DNA of 53,684 bases from a virus. The translations under genes and the position numbers were made by a program. The notes under the pieces were generated by a model. That model did not search any database and had not been told where the DNA came from. It saw only the letters and a list, made by a program, of their open reading frames with translations. Positions 7,344 to 15,541 of this stretch are shown in pieces (the stretch's first letter is position 1; every line of letters begins with the position of its first letter). The stretch lies in IMG/VR virus record IMGVR_UViG_3300042304_001615, positions 1 to 53,684 of that record, one strand, 5' to 3'.

Positions 7344-7745
7344 ATGCATCTAATATATGTCAATGAAATTGGGTCAGATTACAAAGGTCAAAAACAATAC
7401 GAATTCGTATTCAGTGAGACCACTGAAATTGATATGGGCGATTGGTTCGTTATACCTGCTTCGGCTTGCCAACGGTCTAAATCACCTGACATCGAATATG
7501 TTGACGTAGTTGGTTTATTAAAAGATACAGATTTACAATTAGAATTAGTTCAAGACTCCGATCATTTCGGAGTTATTGATGCTGTAGATGGTGTAATTTC
7601 AATGGCTTGGGAAAAGTTTGATTTTGAAAATACAGAAGAAAGACTAACATTTAAGTTTGCGGAACCAATTGAAAACGTAACAAAAAAATTAAAATCAAGA
7701 GGGTTTATCCTCTTAAAAGAAGAAATAAAATTCAAGGAATCATGA
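7344..7745 (+). CDS. Conserved-type phage protein of unknown function, 133 aa
   Basis: Not recognised. It is a compact mixed alpha/beta protein beginning MHLIYVNEIGSDYKGQKQYE, with no membrane segment or low-complexity region. It lies 2 nt after the previous gene and overlaps the next by 4 nt (ATGA), so it belongs to the head operon. A structural or assembly role is inferred from position only. Confidence 0.5.
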   Translation: MHLIYVNEIGSDYKGQKQYEFVFSETTEIDMGDWFVIPASACQRSKSPDIEYVDVVGLLKDTDLQLELVQDSDHFGVIDAVDGVISMAWEKFDFENTEERLTFKFAEPIENVTKKLKSRGFILLKEEIKFKES

Positions 7746-8905
7746 AAAGAACAGAATTAATAGGAAGACTTTTAAAAGAAGGTTTTTCTGAAAAGACATT
7801 AGTTAATTTTACCGATAAACAACTTAACGATTTATCAGAAAGAATTGTAACAACTACACAAGCTATGGCATCCAATCCTGAAATTCAGAAATTGGCAAAT
7901 GATCCAAATAAAACTGTTGAGGTTAAAGAAATTTTAAAAGGAAAACAAAATAAAATTGATAAAAACAAGAACGGTAAAATAGATGCTGACGACTTTGCAA
8001 TCTTGAATAAAGAAAAGAAGGGTGAAACAAAGGAAGATGTGAGCGAAGCGGATATGGGTTTAACTATTAAAGGTTCAAAATCAAGTAGTTCAACGGTATT
8101 TGGTGGAACTCCTAAAAAGAAATCTACCCCTAAGAAAAAAGAAGTTGACGAAACTGAAGAGGGAGAAGTGGACGAATCTTTACATGGTATTATGATAGGT
8201 GCAACTAAAGAAAAATTAAAAAAAGATTTAGGTAGAGATCCTGAAGATCATGAAGTTGAAAAAGAACTTGGTAAATTTGTTGATAGTTGGAAAAAGGATA
8301 ACGAGTCTAAAGAAAAAAAGGGAAAAAATCCATTTAATCCAGGAAAACCACCAAGTCCAGATTTTAATGGTTATAATAAGAGAAAAGAAAAGAAAGAGAG
8401 TGAAGTAGAAGAGGGTGACTATCACAATGAAAGAAGTGAAAAGGCATTACAGAAATCTAAAGAAGATTTCCCACAACTTAAAAATATTAAAAAATGTGAT
8501 GAGTGTGAAAAGGTAGAATCTAAATGTAAGTGTAAAAAGGTAGATGTTAAAGAAGTAAAAAATTGGGTTAAAGGTTTGGTGGAGAACAAAGAATTTCATA
8601 GCTTTACGTCTAAAAACGAAATTATGGAACTTATCCAATCTAAACTTAATGAGTCTGAAACAATGACCCACCAATTCGGTCCTAAAGTTAAAAAGGGACA
8701 CAACGGTATTCCTGAGTTTATGTCATATGATGCCATTGTAAGTGCGGAACCAAAAACTGCACCTTCAAAACCCGCACCATCAACTAAACCTGGTACAAGA
8801 CCAACTCCAACAAGAAGAGAAGATCCAAGAAAAACTCCTTTTCAACCTGGACCAGGGACAAACCCTAAACCAAAGGCAAAAATGGCCGAGGAGAAAAAAA
8901 AGTAA
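7742..8905 (+). CDS. Lys/Glu-rich protein with an EF-hand-like loop and a Cys cluster
   Basis: A 387-residue protein of unknown family. Residues 73-84 read DKNKNGKIDADD, an EF-hand or dockerin-like calcium loop with Asp73, Asn75, Asn77, Asp81 and Asp84 at ligand positions. Near 250-265 there is a CxxC-x6-CxC cluster (CDECEKVESKCKC) that could bind zinc. The rest is Lys/Glu-rich and disordered, ending in a Pro/Thr/Lys tail. The N-terminus MKRTELIGRLLKEGFSE is an amphipathic helix with LKE/G, fitting the prohead-protease rule. It is probably a head-internal protein. Confidence 0.5.
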   Translation: MKRTELIGRLLKEGFSEKTLVNFTDKQLNDLSERIVTTTQAMASNPEIQKLANDPNKTVEVKEILKGKQNKIDKNKNGKIDADDFAILNKEKKGETKEDVSEADMGLTIKGSKSSSSTVFGGTPKKKSTPKKKEVDETEEGEVDESLHGIMIGATKEKLKKDLGRDPEDHEVEKELGKFVDSWKKDNESKEKKGKNPFNPGKPPSPDFNGYNKRKEKKESEVEEGDYHNERSEKALQKSKEDFPQLKNIKKCDECEKVESKCKCKKVDVKEVKNWVKGLVENKEFHSFTSKNEIMELIQSKLNESETMTHQFGPKVKKGHNGIPEFMSYDAIVSAEPKTAPSKPAPSTKPGTRPTPTRREDPRKTPFQPGPGTNPKPKAKMAEEKKK

Positions 8906-8910
8906 TTAAA

Positions 8911-10329
8911 ATGCAATTTTCTAAGAAAAAACTCTTATCTTTAATTCAAGAAAATTTGAATGAAATGCCAATGGATTTTGATAGTCAGGATAGACCTGAC
9001 CAAGGGGTACAAGATGATTTAGCTGCGGGAGAAACCCCATTGCAAAAAATACCTTTCCCTGAAACAGGGGATGAACCTAACAAGAACTTCCAAGAACTAT
9101 TAGCTTCAGAAAGATATAGACAAGTTGTTGCTAAAATGAGACAATATACCGGTACAAATGCCACTATTAGAGGTACACAAGGTATGTCTCCATTGATGCA
9201 ACAAATGATGAGTGCTCACAACCAAATCTTACAGTTTGAACAAAACCACAGAGGAGAATTAGAAGCGTTAGCGATTGAATTAGTTATGAAGGAATTAGGT
9301 ATTCCTGAAGGGTCAGTTCAATATGATGCAAAAATTATTGGTATGGGGGAATTCAACCCTGAAGATTTTAATCACGACCAAGAAGGTGAAGAAGAAGGTG
9401 GTGAAGAAGAAGGTGGTGAAGAAGAAGGTGGTGAAGAAGAAATGAATTTTGGTAACGAAATTGAAATCGTTAATGATTTAGAGAAACTTGACTTAGAAAA
9501 AGCAAAAAGAAGATTTATAAATACAATTATACAAGGTGCATCTAAAAGAGGTCATTACATGTATCATTACGCTGAAGAGAGAATTAGTCAAATTGTTGGT
9601 AACGACAGGCTTGTTGGTCTTTACGGAATTATGATGTCAGTAAACGACGCATTATATTGGCAATTACCTAATGATACCATGAAAGCAATGGGTCAAGCTG
9701 GTAATATTGCAGGTAGAGAAGATGTTGATAGACAAACTGATCCACCGACAGTTAAAGCAAGAGCAGTAAACTTTCCAGTTTTAATACACGAATTGATTAA
9801 AGGAACTTTAGAGTTAGTTGCATTACAAGGTAGAAAAAGAGATGAAGAAGGTAATGAAGAAGACTTTACAGCAATTGAAGATAGTGAAGATACATTGGAA
9901 AAAGAAATGTGGGATTTACGTTTAGGACCTGCAATTTGGGATAGAATTAGATCTAAATTCCCTGAAGATGTATTGACAGATGAAGATAAAGGAATTATTC
10001 AATTAATGGTATTCCAACATATATTCAAAAAACCAGCAAAGGAATTCTTAGTATTCATGAAAGAAATAGTTTCTAATTCTGAGAATGGAAATCGTTTAAT
10101 GGAAACATTGGTTCGTGCAATTGAAGAGGACATCAACAATTACGATTACGAACAAACGATGGCGGAATTTGACGAGGACTTAACAGGTATAAGTGATGAA
10201 ACTGATAACGATGAATTAAAGGGTTTTTTAAATAATTTAGGTGTTGATTTACCAAGTGGTGGTAATGATGAAGAAGATGATGATGACAGTCTATTTGACG
10301 AGTTAGGGTTAGACAGACCTACGAAATAA
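8911..10329 (+). CDS. Structural protein with acidic repeat, 472 aa
   Basis: Not recognised by family. The N-terminus MQFSKKKLLSLIQENLNE resembles the short Lys-rich amphipathic leaders of other putative head proteins here. Residues about 160-177 are an EEEGG repeat encoded by perfect 15-bp DNA repeats. The middle (about 185-400) is a folded helical domain, and the C-terminus is Asp/Glu-rich. It directly precedes the terminase, with a terminator between. Position suggests a head-assembly or connector role; a gp13/14-like or small-terminase function cannot be shown. Confidence 0.5.
   Translation: MQFSKKKLLSLIQENLNEMPMDFDSQDRPDQGVQDDLAAGETPLQKIPFPETGDEPNKNFQELLASERYRQVVAKMRQYTGTNATIRGTQGMSPLMQQMMSAHNQILQFEQNHRGELEALAIELVMKELGIPEGSVQYDAKIIGMGEFNPEDFNHDQEGEEEGGEEEGGEEEGGEEEMNFGNEIEIVNDLEKLDLEKAKRRFINTIIQGASKRGHYMYHYAEERISQIVGNDRLVGLYGIMMSVNDALYWQLPNDTMKAMGQAGNIAGREDVDRQTDPPTVKARAVNFPVLIHELIKGTLELVALQGRKRDEEGNEEDFTAIEDSEDTLEKEMWDLRLGPAIWDRIRSKFPEDVLTDEDKGIIQLMVFQHIFKKPAKEFLVFMKEIVSNSENGNRLMETLVRAIEEDINNYDYEQTMAEFDEDLTGISDETDNDELKGFLNNLGVDLPSGGNDEEDDDDSLFDELGLDRPTK
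9388..9441 (+). repeat. 15-bp tandem repeat inside a coding region
   Basis: The unit GAAGAAGAAGGTGGT is repeated three times perfectly (9388-9432), followed by a partial unit. It encodes EEEGG. Its exactness at DNA level makes slippage and length change between relatives likely. Confidence 0.9.
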
Positions 10330-10332
10330 TAC

Positions 10333-10362
10333 AAAGGTGGTTTACAATAACCACCTTTTTTT
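10333..10362 (+). terminator. Intrinsic terminator before terL
   Basis: AAAGGTGGTT and AACCACCTTT form a 10-bp stem with loop TACAAT, followed by TTTT. It ends the first head operon, and the next late promoter motif begins 2 nt later. Confidence 0.85.
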
Positions 10363-10363
10363 G

Positions 10364-10371
10364 TATTTATA
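10364..10371 (+). promoter_or_regulatory. Late promoter motif TATTTATA of terL
   Basis: Exact TATTTATA with only 5 nt (CATAT) before the terL ATG, so the transcript would begin at or next to the start codon. Confidence 0.6.
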
Positions 10372-10376
10372 CATAT

Positions 10377-12155
10377 ATGAATACCAGAACGGAACAATTA
10401 ATTGAGTATGCAAAGATTATAAAAGATACTCCGTATGCACTTAGAACGTATTTACAAACATTCGATAATACACAGAAGAAGTATGTCCCAATGGACCTGT
10501 TTGAAGATCAAATTCAACTAATAAAGGACTACGAAGATTACAACGAAAACATTACAAGAAAATATAGACAGGCGGGTGTAACAACAGTAACGGCCGCATG
10601 GTTATCAAAAAAATTACAATTAGCAAAACCCGATAATCCTGAGAGAGTTCTACTTATTGCAAACAAACGTGATACTGCGGTGGAGATGGCTAATAAGGTT
10701 AGACACTTCTTGGAACAATGGCCTGAATGGTTAAATGTTGGGTTCTCACCTGATAAAAACTCAGAGAGTAGATTTAGATTAAATAATGGTTGTGAGGTTA
10801 AGGCGGTTGCAACTTCAGCGGATGCCCTTCGTGGTTATACACCTACCATACTTGTATTTGATGAGGCAGCATATATTGAAGCAGGTGATGATTTTTGGGC
10901 AGCATCTATGGCGTCCCTATCAACGGGTGGTAAGATTATTCTTATCTCCACTCCAAATGGTTATGACCCTATCTATTACGGTGTTTACGACCAAGCATTA
11001 CGTGGAATCAATGATTTCCATATAACAGATTTAAGGTGGTTTAAAGACCCTCGTTACACCAAAGATTTACATTGGGTTAAATGTCAGGACATCTGTCATT
11101 ACATGTTGAATAGAGAACAATATAATGACGATGAAGTTGTTTTACATGATTTTGATATGAAAGAATATAACAAACTTTTAGAGGATGGTTATAAACCATT
11201 TTCTTCGTGGTTTGAGTCAATGTCTAAGAAATTTAAATACGATAGACGTAAAATTGCTCAGGAGTTGGAATGTGATTTCTTAGGTTCGGGAGATGGTGTT
11301 ATCCCTGGTGATATTCAAGAGAATATTGCTAAAAACATGATTAGAGAACCTATTGAAAAATACATGCAGGCTACGTTTTGGCAATGGAAAGAACCAATAA
11401 TTGGTCATCGTTATATTATGGGTGTGGATGTTAGTAGAGGAGATAGTGAGGATTTTTCGGCTATATCAATTATAGATTTTGATGATAGGGAACAGGTTGC
11501 AGAATATATTGGTAAAATACCTCCCGATGACTTAGCGGCAGTTGCATACAAATGGGCTATCCTATATGGTAATGCGTTTATTGTAACGGATATTACAGGT
11601 GGAATGGGAGTTGCAACATCAAGAAAATTAACTGAGTTAAATTACAAAAACGTATACGTTGAGGGTGTTAATACTCAAAACATTTGGGACTATAACGCTA
11701 AGGCGATGGAGAAAATACCAGGTCTTAACTTTAACAACAAAAGAACTCAAATTGTTGCAGCATTTGAGGAACAACTTAGAAAAGGATTTATTGTTAGATC
11801 TGCAAGATTATTAAACGAACTTAACACGTTTGTTTATATGAACGGTAGACCTGATCATATGAAAGGAACACATGATGATGCTATTATGGGTATGTCAATG
11901 GCTTTATATGCTGCGGATGTATCATTTAATTTATTACAAAAGAACGAAAATGCGAACAAAGCAATGTTAGATTCTTGGACTATGAGTGAAAGATCATATG
12001 AGACAAGTAAATCATTCTATTCATATGGTACCGCATTTGATCAAATAGGTTCAATGGGAACGGATAATAATAATTTATATTATCGAGATAATAATATGAA
12101 TGTCAGTAAACAAACATATCAAGAGAATTCTTGGTTATTTGGTAAACGTAGATAA
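10377..12155 (+). CDS. terL: Terminase large subunit (gp17-like packaging motor)
   Basis: ATPase and nuclease that cuts concatemeric DNA and pumps it into the prohead. The ATPase domain has a deviant Walker A, RKYRQAGVTT (61-70), Walker B TILVFDE (157-163) with Glu163, and coupling motif STP (191-193). The C-terminal RNase H-like nuclease shows MGVDVSRGD with Asp351, VTDITGG with Asp405 and HDDAIMG with Asp500/501. The usual Walker A Lys is replaced by Val68, so a displaced Arg or Lys probably serves. The length of 592 is close to T4 gp17 (610). It has its own late promoter between a terminator and the ATG. Confidence 0.93.
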   Translation: MNTRTEQLIEYAKIIKDTPYALRTYLQTFDNTQKKYVPMDLFEDQIQLIKDYEDYNENITRKYRQAGVTTVTAAWLSKKLQLAKPDNPERVLLIANKRDTAVEMANKVRHFLEQWPEWLNVGFSPDKNSESRFRLNNGCEVKAVATSADALRGYTPTILVFDEAAYIEAGDDFWAASMASLSTGGKIILISTPNGYDPIYYGVYDQALRGINDFHITDLRWFKDPRYTKDLHWVKCQDICHYMLNREQYNDDEVVLHDFDMKEYNKLLEDGYKPFSSWFESMSKKFKYDRRKIAQELECDFLGSGDGVIPGDIQENIAKNMIREPIEKYMQATFWQWKEPIIGHRYIMGVDVSRGDSEDFSAISIIDFDDREQVAEYIGKIPPDDLAAVAYKWAILYGNAFIVTDITGGMGVATSRKLTELNYKNVYVEGVNTQNIWDYNAKAMEKIPGLNFNNKRTQIVAAFEEQLRKGFIVRSARLLNELNTFVYMNGRPDHMKGTHDDAIMGMSMALYAADVSFNLLQKNENANKAMLDSWTMSERSYETSKSFYSYGTAFDQIGSMGTDNNNLYYRDNNMNVSKQTYQENSWLFGKRR

Positions 12156-12197
12156 TGTTTAGTTTATCATTATTTTAGTTTATATTATAAAGAAAAG

Positions 12198-12205
12198 TAT
12201 TTATA
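12198..12205 (+). promoter_or_regulatory. Late promoter motif TATTTATA of the portal gene
   Basis: Exact TATTTATA, 4 nt (TAGA) before the ATG at 12210. Confidence 0.6.
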
Positions 12206-12209
12206 TAGA

Positions 12210-14051
12210 ATGGCAAATCAAAATTTAACTGTATTTCAGAAATTAACAAAGATGTTTGGGTACCCAGGGAAACCTCAGGTAACACAGGCACCTTCATTTA
12301 ATTTCAGTAAAGATGAATTATTAAAAACAGATAACAAAGAAGATTATGATAAGGCAATGTTACAGGCTCAACAGAGTCAATACATCGCTGATAAATGGAC
12401 TAAATTAGACCAATCTCTCTATAACCAATCGGTTTATTATGAACCAAATAGATTAGCAGCTTATTACGATTATGAGGCGATGGAGTTTACTCCTGAAATA
12501 TCTGCAGCGTTAGACATATATGCGGAAGAATCCACTACAATGTCTGAAAAGGGTCAAATTTTAACGATCTATTCTGAATCAGATAGAATTAAAGAAATAT
12601 TAGAAGATTTATTTAATAACAGATTAGACGTTAATACTAACTTACAAATGTGGACTAGAGGTGTTTGTAAGTATGGTGACAACTTTGTTTATTTAAAGTT
12701 AGATCCCGAAAAAGGTATCATCGGATGTCAACAATTACCAAATATTGAAATTGAAAGAATTGAAGGTGCCGCGGGTAAGACCACAACACAAAATAGAGAT
12801 TTAAAAGTTCCATCAAGAGAATTACGTTTTCAATGGAAGAACAAAGATTTGGAATTTCAAGCATGGGAAATTGCTCACTTTAGATTATTAGGTGATGATA
12901 GAAAGTTACCTTACGGTACTTCTATGTTAGATAAAATTAGACGTATTTGGAAACAACTTTTACTTGCTGAAGATGCCATGTTAATCTATAGAACATCAAG
13001 AGCACCTGAAAGACGTGTATTCAAAGTATTCGTTGGTAATATGGATGATAAGGATATTGAATCTTACGTACAACGTGTTGCAAACAAATTTAAAAGAGAT
13101 CAGATTTCAGATCCACGTAACGGTCAAGTCGATATGAGATATAATCAAATGGCTGTTGATCAGGATTATTTTATTCCTGTTCGTGATCCATCACAATCTA
13201 ATCCAATTGAAACATTACCAGGAGCACAAAACTTAGGAGAGATTGCTGATATTGAATACATTCAAAAGAAGATGTTAGCCGCATTACGTATACCTAAAGC
13301 GTTCTTAGGATTTGAAGAAGTTGTCGGTGAAGGTAAGAGTTTAGCTTTAATGGATATTCGTTTTGCTAGAACTATTAATAGAATTCAAAAATCTGTTATT
13401 CAAGAATTAAATAAAATTGCATTAATTCAATTATACCTTTTAGGTATGGAGGATGAATTAAATAATTTCTCATTATCATTAACTAACCCATCAGCACAAT
13501 CTGATTTATTACGTATTGAACAATGGAAAGAAAAAGTAACACTTTATAAAGACGCAACATCGGATCAATCTCAAGTGGGTATCTTACCAGTATCACATAC
13601 ATGGGCTAAGAAAAATATCCTTGGATTTAGTGATAGTGAAGTTATGTTAGACTTACAACAACAACGTTTAGAACGTGCATTAGGATTTGAATTAACGAAT
13701 ACTCAGAATGTTATTAAACGTTCAGGTGTATTTGATGAGGTAGATGCTAAGTATGGTATTCCTGAAGAGGATAGAGAAAAGGCAATGGAAGCCGCAGGAG
13801 CAGAAGCGGGTGGAGGAATGGATATGGGAGGTGGAGGAATGGATATGGGAGGTGGAGCACCACCGCCACCAGCGGGTGGAGGAGAGGAACCTTTGAGTGA
13901 ATCTACATTAGCTAAAAAATCAAAAAAATCTAAAATACTTGGTATGTTAGGTGAAGAAAAAGAAGATTTTAATATTCTGTTTGATATGGAAAAAGCTCAA
14001 CAGAATATTTATGAAATAGAGACAAAAATAAATGATATCTTAAACGATTAA
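12210..14051 (+). CDS. Portal protein (gp20-like)
   Basis: A dodecameric ring at the head vertex through which DNA passes and to which the neck and terminase bind. The 613 residues include the T4-type portal core: SAALDIYAEESTT near 92-104, the stretch around RRIWKQLLLAEDAMLIYR, and AALRIPKAFLGFEEVVG followed by a long helix rich in Arg/Ile. It is about 90 residues longer than T4 gp20; the excess includes a Gly/Met/Pro-rich tail with GGGMDMGGG repeats near 530-555. It lies directly between terL and the protease/scaffold/capsid genes, the T4 order. Confidence 0.9.
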   Translation: MANQNLTVFQKLTKMFGYPGKPQVTQAPSFNFSKDELLKTDNKEDYDKAMLQAQQSQYIADKWTKLDQSLYNQSVYYEPNRLAAYYDYEAMEFTPEISAALDIYAEESTTMSEKGQILTIYSESDRIKEILEDLFNNRLDVNTNLQMWTRGVCKYGDNFVYLKLDPEKGIIGCQQLPNIEIERIEGAAGKTTTQNRDLKVPSRELRFQWKNKDLEFQAWEIAHFRLLGDDRKLPYGTSMLDKIRRIWKQLLLAEDAMLIYRTSRAPERRVFKVFVGNMDDKDIESYVQRVANKFKRDQISDPRNGQVDMRYNQMAVDQDYFIPVRDPSQSNPIETLPGAQNLGEIADIEYIQKKMLAALRIPKAFLGFEEVVGEGKSLALMDIRFARTINRIQKSVIQELNKIALIQLYLLGMEDELNNFSLSLTNPSAQSDLLRIEQWKEKVTLYKDATSDQSQVGILPVSHTWAKKNILGFSDSEVMLDLQQQRLERALGFELTNTQNVIKRSGVFDEVDAKYGIPEEDREKAMEAAGAEAGGGMDMGGGGMDMGGGAPPPPAGGGEEPLSESTLAKKSKKSKILGMLGEEKEDFNILFDMEKAQQNIYEIETKINDILND

Positions 14052-14053
14052 AC

Positions 14054-14791
14054 ATGAACAAATTCGGGGTCATTAAAACCAAATTATTAAACAAGTTAAC
14101 TGAATCTTACACCAATGAAAATAAAGGTGAGATTAAAAATATTTTAACAACAATTAAAGAAAATAAAAATTTTAAAGAAATGTATTTGTTTTATGAAGAA
14201 ATTGAAAACAAATATATTGACGATAAAGAAACCGCAAAGTTATACGTCGAGGGAGTTATTAGTATCTTAAAACAACAAATGGATGATTTAACTACATTTT
14301 GTACATCATTAAATAAAATGATAAACGTAGAGGCAATTAATGAAAATGAAATATACAATTCATTAGATATCTTAATTGAAAAAGATAGTCTATCAAATAT
14401 TGAAAAGAAGGTTAATGCAAAAAAGAATTTAGTAAATCATTTAACAACCAAAAAAGAAATTAAAGAATCTAAAGATTCAACCTTGATACCAAATGAAAAT
14501 TTATTAAATGCGGTGTTAACAAACAATTTTAACGCTCTTTATTCTAATACATTATCAGAATCACAAAAAGAAGAATTAAAAAATATCTTATCTATTCCTT
14601 ATGATGAGATCATCACCAAAACAACTGAATTAAAAGAATCAATTGTAAGTCAAGTATCAACACTTTTAAGTGAATCAAATGAAACGGATTTAATAAATAA
14701 ATTAAATGCTGTTAAAGATGAAGTAAATCAAATGTTTCCGTCGAGATACAATTACTACAGATTAAACGAATTAAAAAATGGACTTAACTAA
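14054..14791 (+). CDS. Putative prohead-associated helical protein, 245 aa
   Basis: Not recognised by family. It is almost entirely helical, rich in Asn, Lys, Glu and Leu, and low in aromatic residues. The N-terminus MNKFGVIKTKLLNKLTESY is an amphipathic helix with LTE/S. Its place right after the portal gene is where T4 has the small core proteins gp67/68, so a prohead-core role is plausible. Its stop codon lies inside the loop and stem of a bidirectional terminator shared with the convergent bS21 gene. Confidence 0.5.
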   Translation: MNKFGVIKTKLLNKLTESYTNENKGEIKNILTTIKENKNFKEMYLFYEEIENKYIDDKETAKLYVEGVISILKQQMDDLTTFCTSLNKMINVEAINENEIYNSLDILIEKDSLSNIEKKVNAKKNLVNHLTTKKEIKESKDSTLIPNENLLNAVLTNNFNALYSNTLSESQKEELKNILSIPYDEIITKTTELKESIVSQVSTLLSESNETDLINKLNAVKDEVNQMFPSRYNYYRLNELKNGLN

Positions 14792-14806
14792 GTCCATTTC
14801 TTTTTT
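14773..14806. terminator. Bidirectional terminator spanning two stop codons
   Basis: AAATGGACTT (14776-14785) and AAGTCCATTT (14790-14799) form a perfect 10-bp stem with loop AACT. A T run follows on the plus strand (14801-14806), and an A run precedes (14773-14778), giving a T run on the minus strand. The TAA of the plus gene (14789-14791) and that of bS21 (14786-14784) both fall within the hairpin. Confidence 0.85.
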
Positions 14807-14975
14807 GTTGTAAATAAACTGCTTTTAATTTTTCAGTTCTTTTTTTAACGGAAGGTTTTACGAACTGTTGTCTTTCCCTCAATTTTTGAACTTGCTTTGT
14901 TTTTTGAACTTTTTGTTTATAAGTTCTTAACGCTGTCTCAATACTTTTTTCTTTAGATAAGTCTATAATAATCAT
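14784..14975 (-). CDS. rpsU: Ribosomal protein bS21 homologue
   Basis: A 63-residue homologue of small-subunit protein bS21: ETALRTYKQKVQKTKQVQKL aligns with the family's ALRRFKR core, followed by RERQQFVKPSVKKRTEKLKA, which matches the bS21 pattern of Arg-rich helix, Y/F-x-K-P and second basic helix. bS21 sits near the anti-Shine-Dalgarno end of 16S rRNA; in Flavobacteriia it is known to help sequester that end. A phage copy could replace host bS21 and retune translation. The gene is antisense within the head module, has its own host-type promoter plus a late-like motif, and ends in a bidirectional terminator. No Shine-Dalgarno precedes it. Confidence 0.85.
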   Translation of the reverse strand: MIIIDLSKEKSIETALRTYKQKVQKTKQVQKLRERQQFVKPSVKKRTEKLKAVYLQQKRNGLS

Positions 14976-14979
14976 ATAT

Positions 14980-15024
14980 AATAAATATACAACAAATATA
15001 TGAAATTATTTTTGGTTATTCCAA
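14980..15024 (-). promoter_or_regulatory. Dual promoter region of the bS21 gene
   Basis: On the minus strand TTG (15024-15022), a 21-bp spacer and TATATTTG (15000-14993) form a host-type promoter. Further downstream TATTTATT (14987-14980) resembles the late motif, 4 nt from the ATG. The gene may therefore be expressed both early and late. Confidence 0.6.
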
Positions 15025-15077
15025 GTATTTTAGTTATTTTTTAAAAACACCATAAGAAATAATAATATGAAATATTA

Positions 15078-15503
15078 ATGAAAACAGGTAAGTATATCCC
15101 ATTAGGGATTTACAATGATGTAAAGATCGGTTATGGTACCGTAGATTTTAAGAATCTTAAAACCATTTATTTGAAATTAAACTCATGGGTACAAGCCGAA
15201 AATGAGACTGATGATTTTGATCATATGATTCATAAATCAAGACGAAAGGTTAAAGAAATAATTTATAATCTTAAGAACCCTTATTTTAAACAACAATCTA
15301 TTGTTGATTTAGATATTAGAACAAAGGGAATTAAATTAGAAAAAAGATCTTTTATGAACTTAGAAATCACATTATATGTTGATAAACAGTTCGACGTTAA
15401 ATCAAAAGAAATTAAAAATAACGTAAAAGATATTCTATCTATGGTAATAGAAGATGGACTTTCTGACAAAAATCTATTCAATTTCTACAAATCCAAAAAA
15501 TAA
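15078..15503 (+). CDS. Unknown head-cluster protein, 141 aa
   Basis: Not recognised. It is a mixed alpha/beta protein with a basic middle (KSRRKVKEIIYNLKNPYFKQQ) and a C-terminal helix ending FYKSKK. An ATG at 15068 is followed at once by a stop, so the start at 15078 is taken. It lies between the bS21 promoter region and the protease gene. A role in prohead assembly is inferred only from position. Confidence 0.5.
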   Translation: MKTGKYIPLGIYNDVKIGYGTVDFKNLKTIYLKLNSWVQAENETDDFDHMIHKSRRKVKEIIYNLKNPYFKQQSIVDLDIRTKGIKLEKRSFMNLEITLYVDKQFDVKSKEIKNNVKDILSMVIEDGLSDKNLFNFYKSKK

Positions 15504-15517
15504 TAGGGATATCGATG

Positions 15518-15525
15518 TATTTATA
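15518..15525 (+). promoter_or_regulatory. Late promoter motif TATTTATA of the prohead protease
   Basis: Exact TATTTATA, 16 nt before the ATG at 15542. Confidence 0.55.
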
Positions 15526-15541
15526 GTAATAAAATCTATAA

